Assembly (NCBI RefSeq): GCF_933775445.1
Contig: NC_065876.1
Location: forward strand, 23,808,001-23,872,000
Length of the DNA stretch: 64,000 nucleotides
Direction of reading: 5' to 3'
Source of the DNA: Argentina anserina
Lineage: Eukaryota > Streptophyta > Magnoliopsida > Rosales > Rosaceae
Position 1 is the first letter of the stretch; each line of letters begins with the position of its first letter. The notes beneath the pieces are model-generated. The model was not told where the DNA came from. It worked only from the letters and a program-made list of their open reading frames with translations, and did no database searches. Shown one piece after another: positions 1 through 11,747 of this stretch. The translations under genes and the position numbers were made by a program.

Positions 1-1676
1 CGTTCAGTCCGGGGAATCAAAAGGGCCTCAACACTTATCATGTTATTAGGGGATTTGATTTGGATTCTAAAACTACTACTTAAAATAAATCCTAAATTAC
101 TTATATACAATTGATCAACCATTCATCACATAACCAAAACACGAATTCTACTCAAGAAACATGTATGACACGCATAGAACAACATATAGGCAGCGAATTA
201 TTTCGATTCTTTCTAAGTCCATTTTCAATTCTAATTCTAATTAGAGTCCGAAGCGGTTCATCTAATCATTAAGACTTTTTAATTATTTAGAATCAACGAA
301 GCGTTCAATCCTAAACATATGCTAAAAAGAGTTCAACATAACGAAGTGTACTAGTTAAACAACAAAGTAGCACATAAGCACAATAAGTCGAAATGGAAAC
401 ATGTTACACAAGCATGGCGTCACTCATCTTGATTAAGCATGCAAATTCCTAGAACTATCACAACTCTAAACAAGTATCAATAATTGAAACACGAAGCGCA
501 TATTCAATCAATGAACACTTTTGTGAATGAAATCGCAACCTTAGGAGAACCATGGCCTTGGCTTTTCCAAGCATTGATTTAGATGCACAAGTTTATGAAA
601 TAAATTGAAATAAAACCTAAAATATTTCAAAAATCCTACTGCCCTAAGCTATTACACACGACATACACACATGATCAAGAGTTCATACAATCAAAACATA
701 AAACCAAATAAGTCTGAATATATGTTCGTATATAAAACTGAAAATAACATCTAAGAATTCATACAATAAAATCGAAAATTGCAGAAAACCTAAATAAAAA
801 TTACAAGCCATGGATGAATCACACATTAGAAACCTTGAAGGATGAAGCAAAGATGAATTCGATTATGGAGAGGTAAGAGAGGGAGCACGGCTTGGTGGAG
901 AATGGATGAAGTTTTTGGTTCGAATTTTTTGGGTATTTTGGCAGGGTTTCGGCTTGGATTTATGAGAGAATGGAGATACCAATGTGTAGGAATGACGTGT
1001 TATTTATAGAGGAATAGGTGAGAGGGGCTACATGGTAATGGGCTGATTCTCTATTTCATTTTTTTTCTTTTCTTTTCTTTCCTTCTCGATTGAATGATGA
1101 TCATCTTTGTTGGTCACATGAATTCTCCCTTCTTCTAGGCCACATGCATTCTTCAGAATTATCTCTTTGTTCTCTCCTTCCTTTTTCTTCTTTTGTTTCC
1201 TTTTTTTCTTCTTCTTTCCTTTTAATTGCCGGATGAACATTCCCTCCTTTGAGGCTGTATACTTCTTCCTTTTCATCTTATTCAGAAACTAAATTATTTC
1301 TTTCCTTTTTCTCATTTTGTTTCCTTTTTCTCCTCTTTCTTTCCATAATTTCCAAGTCATTATCTCACATTTAATTCTGAAAATAAGGAAAGAAAATAAT
1401 AAATATAAATCATAAATGTTACAGAAATGTCGAATAATAAAAATCCTACCACAACTAGGTTTCCTAGTTCGACAAGGAATACTACTCTATAATGCTCTCA
1501 ACAATTTCTGCATTTTACACCCGTTTTAGCACTAAAATGCAACTAACGCCACCCTAGACTCCTAACTCGACTCAATACTACAATAATAAGGGCTAGTAAA
1601 GTACAAATAGAGGTAAAAACATGTTAAGAACGTCGCACAAAGTGCTCTTATCACTTGTCACTAAAATTCTGCATAC
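1..1676. other. AT-rich sequence without a supported gene
   Basis: No open frame here resembles a protein I know. A pyrimidine-rich tract lies at about 1055-1375, and its minus-strand reading gives a lysine-rich frame that is only low-complexity sequence. A TATA-like CTATAAATA occurs on the minus strand near 1000-1010. The overall texture (A-rich, short near-repeats) could be part of an old LTR or another repeat, but I found no terminal repeats or second copy in the window. Confidence 0.4.
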
Positions 1677-1790
1677 CTCAGGCTTCCCAGTGGAGAGTAT
1701 ACCAACCAAAGACGACTTCCCAACATTACGAGCTCCAACAAGACAAAGTGTTGATGTCTCTAGATCAACTACATGCATTTATCTCAATGT
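1677..1790 (-). pseudogene. Relic exon of a NOG1-type GTPase (PDE318-like)
   Basis: The minus strand carries one exon-sized block bounded by a plausible acceptor (...TGCAG) and donor (GAG/GTATGC). It encodes VVDLETSTLCLVGARNVGKS followed by SLVGILSTGKPE. This is the G1/P-loop region (GxxNVGKSS) of the NOG1/Obg-type GTPases; the closest match I recall is the plant organellar NOG1-like PDE318 group. In that family the residues before the P-loop read TLR-x-M-x-VVDLE. Here the x after TLR is a TAA stop, and the usual A-P-NVGKS proline is an arginine. I found none of the G2-G5 motifs in the neighbouring sequence. It is best read as a captured or decayed exon, not a working gene. Confidence 0.6.
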
Positions 1791-3472
1791 CTGCATAGAT
1801 AAATGGTCAAAAAGACCAAATTCCCAGAAAAGTGAACTCAAGTATTCAATCATAACACGACTCGATCATAACACAATGGTAGAGAAAATCATAACTTTCA
1901 TAACTCTGATTATTTCTAGATAAAATATTTGATCTATAAAGAGCTAATCATTAAAGGTTTGAATCATAAGGTGCAGGTTTTAAACGTTGTAAGGAAGCAC
2001 ATAAAGATCAGGGTTCTATCAACAAAGAAATCAAACATAATGGAATTGAAGACACTAAACCAAGTCAATGATATTTGATACATAAAAGAATCATATACCC
2101 ATTCAAACATCAACCAATTACCCAAAATATTATGATCAGAACCAACAAACCTCAATATGCACAGAATCAAGAATAATACTGCAAAGTGCAAACCAAACCC
2201 AACTCCCACCATCTCCAAGATTGATCAAAGAAATTTGAAACTAAGATTGCTAAATTACTAACCTTCAATCAAATTTCCAAGACCCATTGCTTGATTTTGA
2301 ATCTTGCCCATTTTGTTTGACATCTATTGTTTGATCTCTTCAGGACTCTAATATATTGGTCCTCATTGTTTTTCACTTTCATTTGCATAGGGGGCTACCA
2401 TCTATCAGGCATTTATATACGAACTCTGAGCCAGATAAGTACGCAAAATAATTCTTTTATCATATTCCTATTCCATACAAATGGATTCTTTTGTTTCACC
2501 AATTCATTCATATCTTTGGACATATTGCAACGCCAAAATAAGATGCAAAACTGATATCATATAAAAAAAATTAACCATTATTGTATCCTTAATTTTTTCA
2601 ATTGTCTTTCTAGATCTTACCAGAAATCAAAATAGAAAAGAACTAGTTCGCAGGAAGCATAGAGCTTGAGAAAACAAGAATATAACTAGAAATCAAGATC
2701 AACTAGTGGATTAGCATAAACTAACCTGTGAAATGAAATCAAAATCACATACGACCTTGTAGTGGACTCGGGTAACCATGGACGAGGGGGAAGATAGAGG
2801 CGCGCTTATCAGATTATGGAGGATTTACATCATCCACCGAGAGGGGCGAGATATTAGAGAAGAGGAGAAGACCAAAGAATTGAAAGAGGAGAGGCGTCGA
2901 AAAGAGAGAGGTTGGGTCGTGTAATTACTTCAGTTTTATGAGGGTATCCACTGGAATTTTAAAAGTTTCATTAATTGTCGCTACAGTGTTCTCCGCATCT
3001 CCACGGCTTATGGCTTCCAAAATGAGGTAACCCCTACTTATGCTTATGCCCTCTAAAAGTCAGAGCTTCTCGACGAAGCGACTTATTAAGGTGTTTACCA
3101 AACACAAAAATGGGCTTCACTTATAATCACAGAAGCTTAAAAGCTTTACCAAACACAGCCTAAATATTTTAGATCTATTGCATCTAAGGTTTGCCTTGTT
3201 AATAACGAACGACGCAAGTATTGCTAAATGCCCGAACTATATATACTTCCCACACGTCACTCCCATTCTACTAATGACATAGAACGACTTGCAGGGAGTT
3301 CGAACAATGGCTTGAGATTTGCTGACAAAACTTTTCTATAATTATTAGATTTATATTTCCTTACCTTCATAGGCTTGGAATATAAAACAACTTAATAAGT
3401 TGACACTTCCAATTCTAATAGGTCTAGTTAGGATTTAGTTAAGTTAAGGTGTGTATATATATATATCATGAA
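1791..3472. other. Intergenic sequence, possibly with spliced fragments of the same relic
   Basis: There is no convincing gene. On the minus strand, near 2760-2700 and 2325-2260, short ATG-started blocks end at GT donors (CAG/GTTAG and GAAG/GTTAGT). They could be further exons of the pseudogene at 1677-1790, but I cannot match them to the GTPase family. About 2990-3170 contains a phrase resembling the ends of small plant DNA transposons (accaaacacag), but I could not define both termini. Confidence 0.3.
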
Positions 3473-3616
3473 ATCGGCTGAAATGTTGTGAAGATGATCT
3501 ATACGTTATAACCTATATATTAGACGGTGAAGATGTAAAAACTCAATCAAAAAGTTGTTCAAAAATGAAAATCCGTACTTTAAACTAAGATAAGGACATC
3601 CTTATGTGAAAAGCCT
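3473..3616 (+). repeat. Partial extra arm of the adjacent MITE
   Basis: About 3473-3565 reads as another degenerate copy of the inner arm of the hairpin element at 3617-3933, in the orientation of its right arm (GGCTGAAATGTTGTGAAGAT, later GACGGTGAAGATGT). It suggests that two copies of the family lie side by side, or that one copy was partly duplicated. Confidence 0.5.
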
Positions 3617-3933
3617 GATAGCTCATTCACCAACTTTTCAATTATATTTTCACATTTTCACCGTTTAACATTTAGAGTACAATATATAGATCACAACCCT
3701 AACATTTCAGCTCAAATAGAAGTGTTTAAGGCATTCAAAATTAGATATTAAACTTATAAACATTAACGGTTTAAGTTTGGCAGATTTGGTACGTTAATTG
3801 CTTTCACTAAGTTTGATACCTTAATTATCACCATTTTGGCTGAAATATTACAGAGGTGATCTACACATTAGAATCTAAAAGTTGAACGGTGGAGATGTGA
3901 AAATGTAATCGAAAAGTTGGTGAATGAGCTATC
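3617..3933. mobile_element. Hairpin MITE
   Basis: This is a 317-bp inverted repeat. It begins GATAGCTCATTCACCAACTT and ends with the reverse complement AAGTTGGTGAATGAGCTATC. The arms stay recognisably complementary for about 90 bp (TTTCACCGTT against AACGGTGGA, CATTTCAGC against GCTGAAAT). It has no coding capacity. I could not settle the target-site duplication, so the superfamily is unassigned. Confidence 0.65.
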
Positions 3934-3970
3934 CCTTTTTTAAACAAAAAAAATCCCTATTTACTCATTG

Positions 3971-3974
<4 letters not shown>

Positions 3975-4004
<30 letters not shown>
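3975..4004. repeat. (TA)n microsatellite
   Basis: An uninterrupted TA dinucleotide run of about 30 bp follows GTGTG and is followed by degenerate ATA repeats to about 4020. Confidence 0.9.
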
Positions 4005-4012
<8 letters not shown>

Positions 4013-4020
4013 TATAATAT

Positions 4021-5524
4021 AAAGCACCCGGCCTATCGCGATCTTGGTGAAACAGGTTGGAAACAGTAAGATACAGTACGTGATGACATAGCTTTGCATT
4101 TGTTTTTCCTACGTAAATGGTTGAGCCATTTCCATTTCTTTTCCGATCCTAACTTGTGCAAATTCCAAAATAGATTAACTATCCAATACTAAGCTTCTTC
4201 AAATGAGAGAAAGACGCTTATTACCACGCTTCTTGCTCCAATTCTCTCCCTTCCGTTAGTTAGGTGGTCTTATCCCACCACAAAAGCTAACCATGCAGCT
4301 GATAATAATGTTGATACTTTAGCTTCAAAGAGGATAGGATGTGTCATCTGGATTAGGTTAATAATTGCCCCTCTTCATCTTCATCGATCTTTGTTAGTCT
4401 CTAGCAGCGGCATTGTTAGCCGGAACGATTTGTTTTACATCTTAAATGTTTGCTTTATTTAAAATAATTAAGATCATCTACAAAGAACAATATAAGATAA
4501 CTGGTTTTGAGAAAGGAGATGATATATGAAACATTAAGTTTGGAAGGAAGGCTGCCTAATTAAAGGGGGCACGTTGCTTGCATTTTGTGTAGTTTAATTT
4601 TGAATACTTTGATAATTTCTGTAGGTGTACAGTGTACTCGGATATTTTTCAAAGTTTCTTCCCTCTATGGCTCCAATAGAAGTTACTAAGTTACTAAGTG
4701 TCGTTCAAAGTTTCTTCCCTCTTGTAATCAGCCAAAATGGGGTTGGGCATGTATCATATCTTTTGTGGAACCTTAATCAATCAATTTGTTGCACGATTGA
4801 ATGGAAATTTATCATTTAAAGACATACATATACTCAATGATCCATAATATTTGAAGGGAAGTGGGATTAGATTAAGGACTTAAGACTGCGGAAGAGGTCA
4901 CTATATAAAGTGCCTACCTTGAAACGGTGCAGCTAGACATGAATATAGACCATGAACTAGATATGTTTAGAGTTTTGGTTGATGACATTATAATGTTAGC
5001 AATAAGCTCTTAGGACGTGTAGGGTTTGGTACCAAAAGCCTCTAGACAATATGAGTCAGACAAATATACACCTTGTATTGCAGCATGATCTTATTTATGC
5101 TTCTTAATTCATTTTTTGACAGGTTGCAAACTTATTTTATTCAATGCAAAAATGCATATACATACTGAATACTCAGTGTCTCATGTTACTTACAAAATCC
5201 TTCTGTTTCTTATGACAAAAGTTGTTATGTGAATGAAAAAGACAAAAAAAAAACATGGAAGAAATCTCTACTACAATGTGAGACAAAAATCTTTCAACTT
5301 GAATATAAGTTACACAAAAGAAAATATAAAAAAAACATGAATTTTAGCAAGATCAATTGGAATATGTAAGCTCTGCCCCTAGTCAATGTTGTAATCAAAC
5401 AAGATCACTTGGTTTACCTGCATCAAATCAATTTCACAGCATTATATACAAAAACATTCACAAAAAATTAACTTACTAAATAGAGCTTGAACACATATAT
5501 ACCCTTCAGTCAATTGTTTTTCTA
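4021..5524. other. Intergenic sequence, nothing recognised
   Basis: AT-rich DNA with only short open frames, none resembling a known protein, and no paired repeats that I could see. The downstream end of the FRS-type gene on the minus strand lies just to the right. Confidence 0.5.
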
Positions 5525-6851
5525 TCAAAATGTTTCCAATAGTCTTTTCGATGGTATACGAACTCTTCTGGTATTGCCACTTGCGGAGGTTGAAATGTCC
5601 TATAGAAAAACAAGGACACAATGTTTCATAAGATAAACTATTTTGTAGGCTTAGAAACTACCATCTGACACTACAAAATAAAAGGTAGACATTTTACCTT
5701 AACTCTTTCTCCTTCATTATTTTGCTTTTTGCTTGCTCCAGACTTACTTCTTCCATTTTGTTTGTTTTTGACTCCTTTCTCTTGTTCCTTCTCATAGTCA
5801 TTCTTTTCTAACGGTCGGCGACTTGCTGTGCTTGAACTCTACAAAAACAAAATAACAATACATCATACATTATTATTCTTGGACTAACAAAGCTCAACCT
5901 CTGTTTTAAAATAATAAATAAAAGAAATTAAACATTATAAGCTACATACCTTTCGTCCAGATTCTTCTTTAGCACCAATCTCACCATTTTTCTTCTTTTG
6001 TTCTCTTTTTTGTTTCTTTCTTACCTCTTCCTCTACCTCAGACACCTTCCTTTTAGATGGTGGCTGGCCTTTTCTCTTCTTAACCATGGGAGTAAGTATC
6101 TGCTGACTTAGATTTGAAATACCATCAATTTCGCACCCATTAGTATTGATAGGTGACTCGGGCATTGGTTCAACACTTCCACAAGCGCCAAAGGTGTTGG
6201 ACTCGTGTTTGGATAGTTCATCTTTTAGGTTGTTCAAGCAAGACAATGAGACTTTCTTGGATTGATGAACTTAGGTGTTGGACTCGTGGATTGATGAACT
6301 TAATCCACAATTGACTGCAAAATAACGAGACTTTCTTGAACTCAAACCATGATTATGCTCAAGCTTTACATAATTAATTTTCCACTTTCCATCAAGGGAT
6401 TTACTAAGTATAATAAGTGCATTACAATCAGTCTTCACATTTGGACGAGGCTTTAGAGAGTTACTTGTTGTACTTTTAAATTTCCCGGCTCTACCACATG
6501 AAATAGTAACATATCTTGTACCAATCATCTCCCTTTCTTGATGATCTCTTTTTGACCGGGAATCCTGATTGCTTCCCATATTTCCTATAGTATTCAAATG
6601 CCTCATCGATAGAATTAAAACTCATTTCAACATTGGGCTCATGCATTATGTCTTCTCCCTCATCTTCTTGATTATTGTCTAGGCTCTTTGATAAATTATC
6701 TATTGCTGTTCCTAGATCATATATAAGTGATTTTCACAAATGTGCCACTAAAACAAAAGACTATATATTGATAGAAACGTTTTGGTATAGATAACATACC
6801 TTGTTCATTAAGGAGAGGAATGTTCTCCGATTCGTCTGACAATTGTTCCAT
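5525..6851 (-). pseudogene. FAR1/FRS-type gene lacking the transposase-like core
   Basis: Four minus-strand exons have consensus splice sites in consistent phase: 6851-6800, 6711-5950, 5838-5698 and 5600-5525. The encoded protein starts MEQLSDESENIPLL, has an acidic linker, then a FAR1 DNA-binding domain of the derived WRKY-GCM1 type (FEYYRKYGKQSGFPVKKRSS, RYVTISCGRAGK, DCNALI, KLEHNHGLS). A basic tail (KKRKGQPPSKRK, VRKKQKREQKKK) looks like a nuclear-localisation segment. Full-length FAR1/FHY3 relatives carry a MULE-transposase domain and a SWIM zinc finger between these parts; both are absent here. One extra T near 6523 shifts the frame inside the DNA-binding domain. A short duplication near 6270 adds a TAA. 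Otherwise it reads cleanly. Known short FRS proteins also lack the core, so it may have been a DNA-binding-only regulator before it broke. Confidence 0.75.
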
Positions 6852-9088
6852 TATTTAGCACCTGAAAGCAAGTAATATAATATAAACATAGTGAATACAT
6901 ACAATAACAATTAATCATATCATAAAATGATCACAAATGGACACATTGTGCAATTATCTATGATCAGTAACTAGAGGACAAATGCATAATTTAATCAACT
7001 CGTGTATTTCATCTTATGTGTACTTATTTACTAAACTTAAATCATTGGGGTTTAATTTTTCTGTTTTTCTATTGAATGTGAATATGTAGTACGTTTTTGA
7101 TGCTGGGTAAAAGTCTGATCTAATGATAGAACAAAGCAGTTGATGAAGGCAAGGGTGGAATTAAACACAACTATGTTTCATGTAAATAAGAAGGAACAAA
7201 CCCTAATTATTCATATTTGAAAAAAAAATCGCATCTATCTATGAAACTAATCGCATCATAAGAAGAAATATGGAAACCCTAACCATTCATATATGAAAAA
7301 AAAAACGCAGCTATGAAAAGAAAAGAAGCTATGAGGACAAGAACAATTGAAGATGTTTACATGTATAATGAGAAACCTTGCAAGACATAAGAAAAAACAT
7401 TAAAACCGTAACTCACTTCCACTCTTTCCCGCGAACCTATATTACTGACATGTTTTAATAAAATAAAGAAAACTAACCACGTTTAGAATAGGCAAATATG
7501 CTATGATCCAAAAAGTCAAAATATTCAGATTACGAAAAAAAAATGAGGAGGTGGGAGGATGAGTAAGATTGTTGCTTGAGCGGATAACAGAGAGGGTTCG
7601 AAGATGTACATAAGAAAAAGATATAGAGATTTATGGATAAATAAGGAAAATAAAAAAAGTGGAATAGAAAAGAATTTTCAGAAAAAAAAACCAAAGAAAA
7701 TTGAAAAGCAAAAATTCTATTTTGCTGATGTAGGCATGTCACATCAGGTGGTCCATAGGTAGTTCAATAATTGGTGGTCCATTTAGCATTACTATTTCTT
7801 TTAATAACGAACCACGTCTGTAGTTGTACGTTGAACGTCTGCATGCACTTTCTAGCCCATTGAATTTTAAGAACGATGGCAACTTAGTATTTGAGATTTG
7901 AATTTTAGATTCTAGTCAGTTTTTTCTACCGGCCAGTTACAACATTTTTTGAATATTGTTATCAATACTATGGATTCCTATAAGTAATTAAGTCGATCAG
8001 GTTGCCAAGTGGTGGAACCGGTGACTGGAGAAGGAGTCGTTTTTTTCTTTTGTCAGAATATATATACGCCGAGAAAAACTGCAACAAGCTACTGATAAAG
8101 AACAGCAAGAAATTAACTAGAAAAACAACAATAGCGGCAAGGAGCAGGAGGCTGCAAAACAATGACAAGAAAGCTTTAAAAAAAAAACGACGACCATCGT
8201 TGTCAACTCGTTATGCATGTGGTTCTTTAACTTACGGTGAGGGTGCAAAACAAAATACAGATGCCAATACAGATATCTAGGCATACTTCTTAAATTTCTA
8301 TGTTTCGATTTTCAACCTACTAAGCTATTAAGGTTAACCCAAGTGCTGAAAAATGCTGAAATTCATAACTTAGAATTAATTTCACTAAGTACTAGCATTC
8401 TTGTACGTGCCAATGCGCCAATGCGTATGCAGAAGGTGGTTATGGTTTTACCTTTTTCTACTACCTACAACTCTTTTTGTAGGTGTGGTTTTCTTAACTT
8501 ATTTTACTGTTGTTTAAATGTGTCCGCCTTATCTTATATTCAGTTTTTAAAGAAAGATAGTAGGAAAAAGCTTGTTTCATTGTTTTAATTTTACTTTCTT
8601 ACTCTCTATTCAAATGTAAATAATTTAACAAATCAAGGGTACTTTAGGAAACATGTGTTTGGCGATTTCGTATTTTAAAATTGACTTAATTAATAAAGAT
8701 TAGTTTTCAGGTTTTGTTTAGAGCGATCTTCTTTGATTAACAAGAATAGAAAAGATTAAACAAAATATTTTCTATTAATTTAATCGTAGCTCTATCGACC
8801 TTCACATAACAAAGTATGACACACAACTAAGTTGCAAATTATAAGTTTTCGCTTTAGAGATCGATATAAACCCATATAGTATTCACACTACATCTAAGCA
8901 GTCGAATATGATTTCTTTTAAAATAGGTTTTTTTCATTTCCGACAAATGGAAGTGAATTAAATTAAATTTATAATATAACGAGGTAATGGTTGAGGAAAT
9001 TAGCGCACAAGTCCCATGTAGGTTATGTAAAATGATATTACTCGGTTTGATCGTTCTCTGGCCACGTGGCTGGAAGTTAATCAGAAAG
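6852..9088. other. Intergenic sequence upstream of the FRS-type gene
   Basis: The part next to 6852 is the likely promoter side of the minus-strand FRS-type gene, but I see no clear TATA box in a fixed place. The remainder is AT-rich. A hydrophobic minus-strand frame at 7968-8168 is the only protein-like stretch, and I do not accept it as a gene. No repeat ends were found before the LTR that starts at 9089. Confidence 0.4.
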
Positions 9089-10826
9089 TGTAACGACTCT
9101 AAAATTTCGAGCATAAAAACTCAAAATATTAAAATCGTACAACACCAAAACAATCTCAACGAATCGAAATCATTTTAAATGCACAGCGGATCAATACTGA
9201 GTTCACAATACAACTCAGACAACCAATTATTACAAACTAAATTTATAATTCAACATTACATAAAATGGAAATGTAATAATCCTCACAATCTCTCACCAAA
9301 ACTCACAATAAATCCTCACAAGTCTCACACACAAATCCGCAATAGAAACCTCACAACAAGTAGGATAATGAACAACTTCGAGTCTCTGCAGTCGTCTCTC
9401 AATCTCCACTAATCAACATCTGCGGAATCATCCCCTACACTTATATATATGTACTTATTACCATTTATACAGTATATATGTAATCCACTATATAGTATAC
9501 ATGTCGTAATTCAATATTAAAAACTCTTACAAAATCTTGAATCTCCGCAAGGGTAGATTCGTAAATATGTGAGATTTTACTCATCTTATCAACTTGAGCG
9601 TAATTCCACAATTTCCGAAGATAATTCATTTCCTTGATTTATCGATCACCTTGAAAAGATAAGAAAAGAATTTAGAAACGTTTCGTAAACCTTTAAATGC
9701 CGTAACAGTAATAATCTGTTACTGCTCAGCAATTTCTGGTTTTACGAATTACTGTTCACTTATTTACTATTCATTTATTACTGTGCAAATACACATCAAT
9801 TACGTATTCTTGTACGAATACATACTGTTTACGTATTCCTGTACGTATAAATACTATTCAAATGTACATACTGTCTCAGTAAATAATAATTACTGAATTA
9901 CCCTTCCAAAATTACTTTTTACATTTATTAAAAGTAATTTACATTTACATTTACCGTACGTAAATAAAATTTACATTTACTGTACGTAGCACGCCACCGC
10001 CCCCCAAAATCACTCCTTTCCTCCCCCTTCCTCTCCACGGCCTCACGCCGCCTCTAGGCCCCTCCACGCTCCCATACGCGCCGCCTAAGGCGGCGGTGTT
10101 CCTCACTTCTTCCCTTCCTCCGATTTCCTCCGATTCTCCACAAAAACTTCCACAATCAATACAATACCATCACAACCCATTCAATTTCACAACCCTTACC
10201 TCATTCACGTCGTGGGAGCACCGGAGGATCGCCGACGAGCTTGAACCAGTCGATCTGGGCTAGGTGAAGTGCAGCGAGACTCCACGACGGCGAGAGACGG
10301 TGCGTCGACCTCGGATTCGATTGCAAGGGGCCGTGCGATGCTCGTTGTGCCGGCGGTGTGGCTCACGGACGAACGGTGGTGGAGAATCGGTGAGGGAGCG
10401 AGATTGGGGAGGGAGAGGAAAAGAGAGAAAAGGGAGGCGCGCGGGGTGAATGGAGAGGGAGAGAATGAGGGGTTTCCAATTTTGGAAACCCTAAACTGAT
10501 AAGTTTTCCTTTTATACCCCTTTCTAAATCGGAAACTAACTTCAATCATTAATAACTTTTACGTACAACGTCCGATTAGAACGCGTCACTTATCCACGAA
10601 CTCGTATCGACGAGCCATACAACTTTCGTGAATGAAGTTTTCGCAACCGAGGGACGGAAGAAAAGTCGATATATTAGTTCGGAAACGTAACGTTTTTCTA
10701 ATTAAACGTTCCGAGAACGTTTCCGTTTCGTAAAGTCGCAAACAATCAAATTTATTTTACTTGAATTTCAAAACTTTATAGAATTCATATCAAACCAAAT
10801 ATTGTTTGAAAAATAGGGTTATTATA
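9089..10826 (-). mobile_element. Solo LTR, family A, copy 1 (1.7 kb)
   Basis: It starts TGTAACGACTCTAAAATTTC and ends GGGTTATTATA. Both ends match the two other copies of this family in the window (34533-36844 and 49988-53298). The reverse orientation contains the TATA box seen in the plus-strand copy, so the transcribed strand here is minus. The flanks are GAAAG (9084-9088) and GAAAC (10827-10831), a decayed 5-bp duplication. No internal retroelement sequence adjoins it, so it is a solo LTR. It is shorter than the 2.3 kb copy because part of the middle is missing. A GC-rich block at about 10000-10470 gives only spurious open frames. The size and ends suggest a Ty3 family with large LTRs. Confidence 0.75.
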
Positions 10827-11122
10827 GAAACACCCAATAACTTCTGGAAAATTCTCATATATATATCAATGTATGTTATATATCTTATATCTGATGGTCG
10901 ATAGATCAGAAAAATAATATATGTTGTTAACCATCAAATGTAAAATGTATAACACACATTAATTTATACTAGATTAACCCGTAAATTTCCACTGCACTTC
11001 ATTAGTCGCTCCCACGTTGCATCATTGACAAGTCACTTTACCGGTCAAAACACGGTGGACGCGGTCAACCACGACCAATGAATTTAAGTTTCGCTGTTTC
11101 GCCCCAAATTACCCAGACAACC
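10827..11122. other. Upstream region of the first RPW8-domain gene
   Basis: A short stretch between the solo LTR and the core promoter of the downstream gene. It contains no gene. Confidence 0.4.
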
Positions 11123-11126
11123 CACG

Positions 11127-11139
11127 TATTATATATATG
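11127..11139 (+). promoter_or_regulatory. Putative TATA box of the RPW8-domain gene
   Basis: TATTATATATATG lies about 155 bp before the ATG at 11293. That would leave a 5' leader of about 130 bp. The placement is inferred from composition and spacing only. Confidence 0.35.
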
Positions 11140-11292
11140 TGTAATTTTTGATGGCAGAACGCTGATCAACTCTTTCTCCCACCCATCGCTACCCAATTTA
11201 CTACGTAGCTTCCGTCTAGCTCATCTTCCTTTCACGATTGGCTAGAACTTCGGGTTGTAATCGTAATTGCTCGACATCTTTATAGCAGTGAT

Positions 11293-11679
11293 ATGTATAT
11301 GGAGAAGATGATGATGTTCAAGGACTACGTCAGAGATGTGAAACTGACGCTCGAGTGCTTGAAACAAGTGATCTCTGAGATAGCAGAATACAACAAGGTT
11401 TTGAATCAACCAATGGAGGAATTGGAGGATTTAAAGTTGCAACTAGAGGACGGCGAAGAATTGGTTCGCAAGTGCTCACAGGTTGGTGCATGGAGTTTCT
11501 GCAAAAAGTACAGATACATAAACCAGCTTGATCAACTGGAGAAATCTCTTCACACAGTCTTGCATGTTTTGGAACTACAGAAGAGGAGGGATCTGAGAGA
11601 GACCTTGGTTACGGTTAGGAAAATCGAGACCGTAGTTCAGCGAATCGAAGGAAACATTTCTGCCATGCATGCAAATTAG
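11293..11679 (+). CDS. Short RPW8-domain protein, copy 1
   Basis: The 128-residue product is almost entirely the second half of an RPW8/CC-R domain, the coiled-coil found in RPW8 resistance proteins and in ADR1/NRG1 helper immune receptors. Diagnostic parts are TLECLKQVISEIAEYNKVLN (about 18-37), ELVRKCSQVGAWSFCKKY (about 58-75) and KRRDLRETLVTVRKIETVVQ (about 99-118). The hydrophobic N-terminal helix of classical RPW8 is missing, and so is any NB-ARC or LRR part. The ATG was chosen because it opens the frame just after the TATA and leader; TTTATAGCAG before it could be a splice acceptor, so an upstream exon is possible. Two paralogues lie at 47988-48419 and 53299-53660. An Athila element begins 68 bp after the stop and may alter the 3' UTR. 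A role in immunity is inferred from the family. Confidence 0.8.
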   Translation: MYMEKMMMFKDYVRDVKLTLECLKQVISEIAEYNKVLNQPMEELEDLKLQLEDGEELVRKCSQVGAWSFCKKYRYINQLDQLEKSLHTVLHVLELQKRRDLRETLVTVRKIETVVQRIEGNISAMHAN

Positions 11680-11747
11680 TAGTGTGCATGAATCATGAAT
11701 GTAAAATCTACATCATCGTTTCATTTGTAGTTTTGTATATAGCTAAT

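Noticed and set aside
2990..3170. Possible small hAT-like element with accaaacacag phrase
   Set aside because: I could not define matching terminal inverted repeats or a target duplication.
7968..8168. Hydrophobic minus-strand frame ending near SPVPPLGNLIDLI, reminiscent of a cytochrome P450 membrane anchor and proline hinge
   Set aside because: The resemblance is limited to a few residues, no further P450 motif lies in any frame nearby, and the composition is what AT-rich DNA often yields.
10205..10549. Overlapping frames on both strands in a GC-rich block
   Set aside because: They lie inside a solo LTR and their counterparts in the other LTR copies are not conserved as protein.
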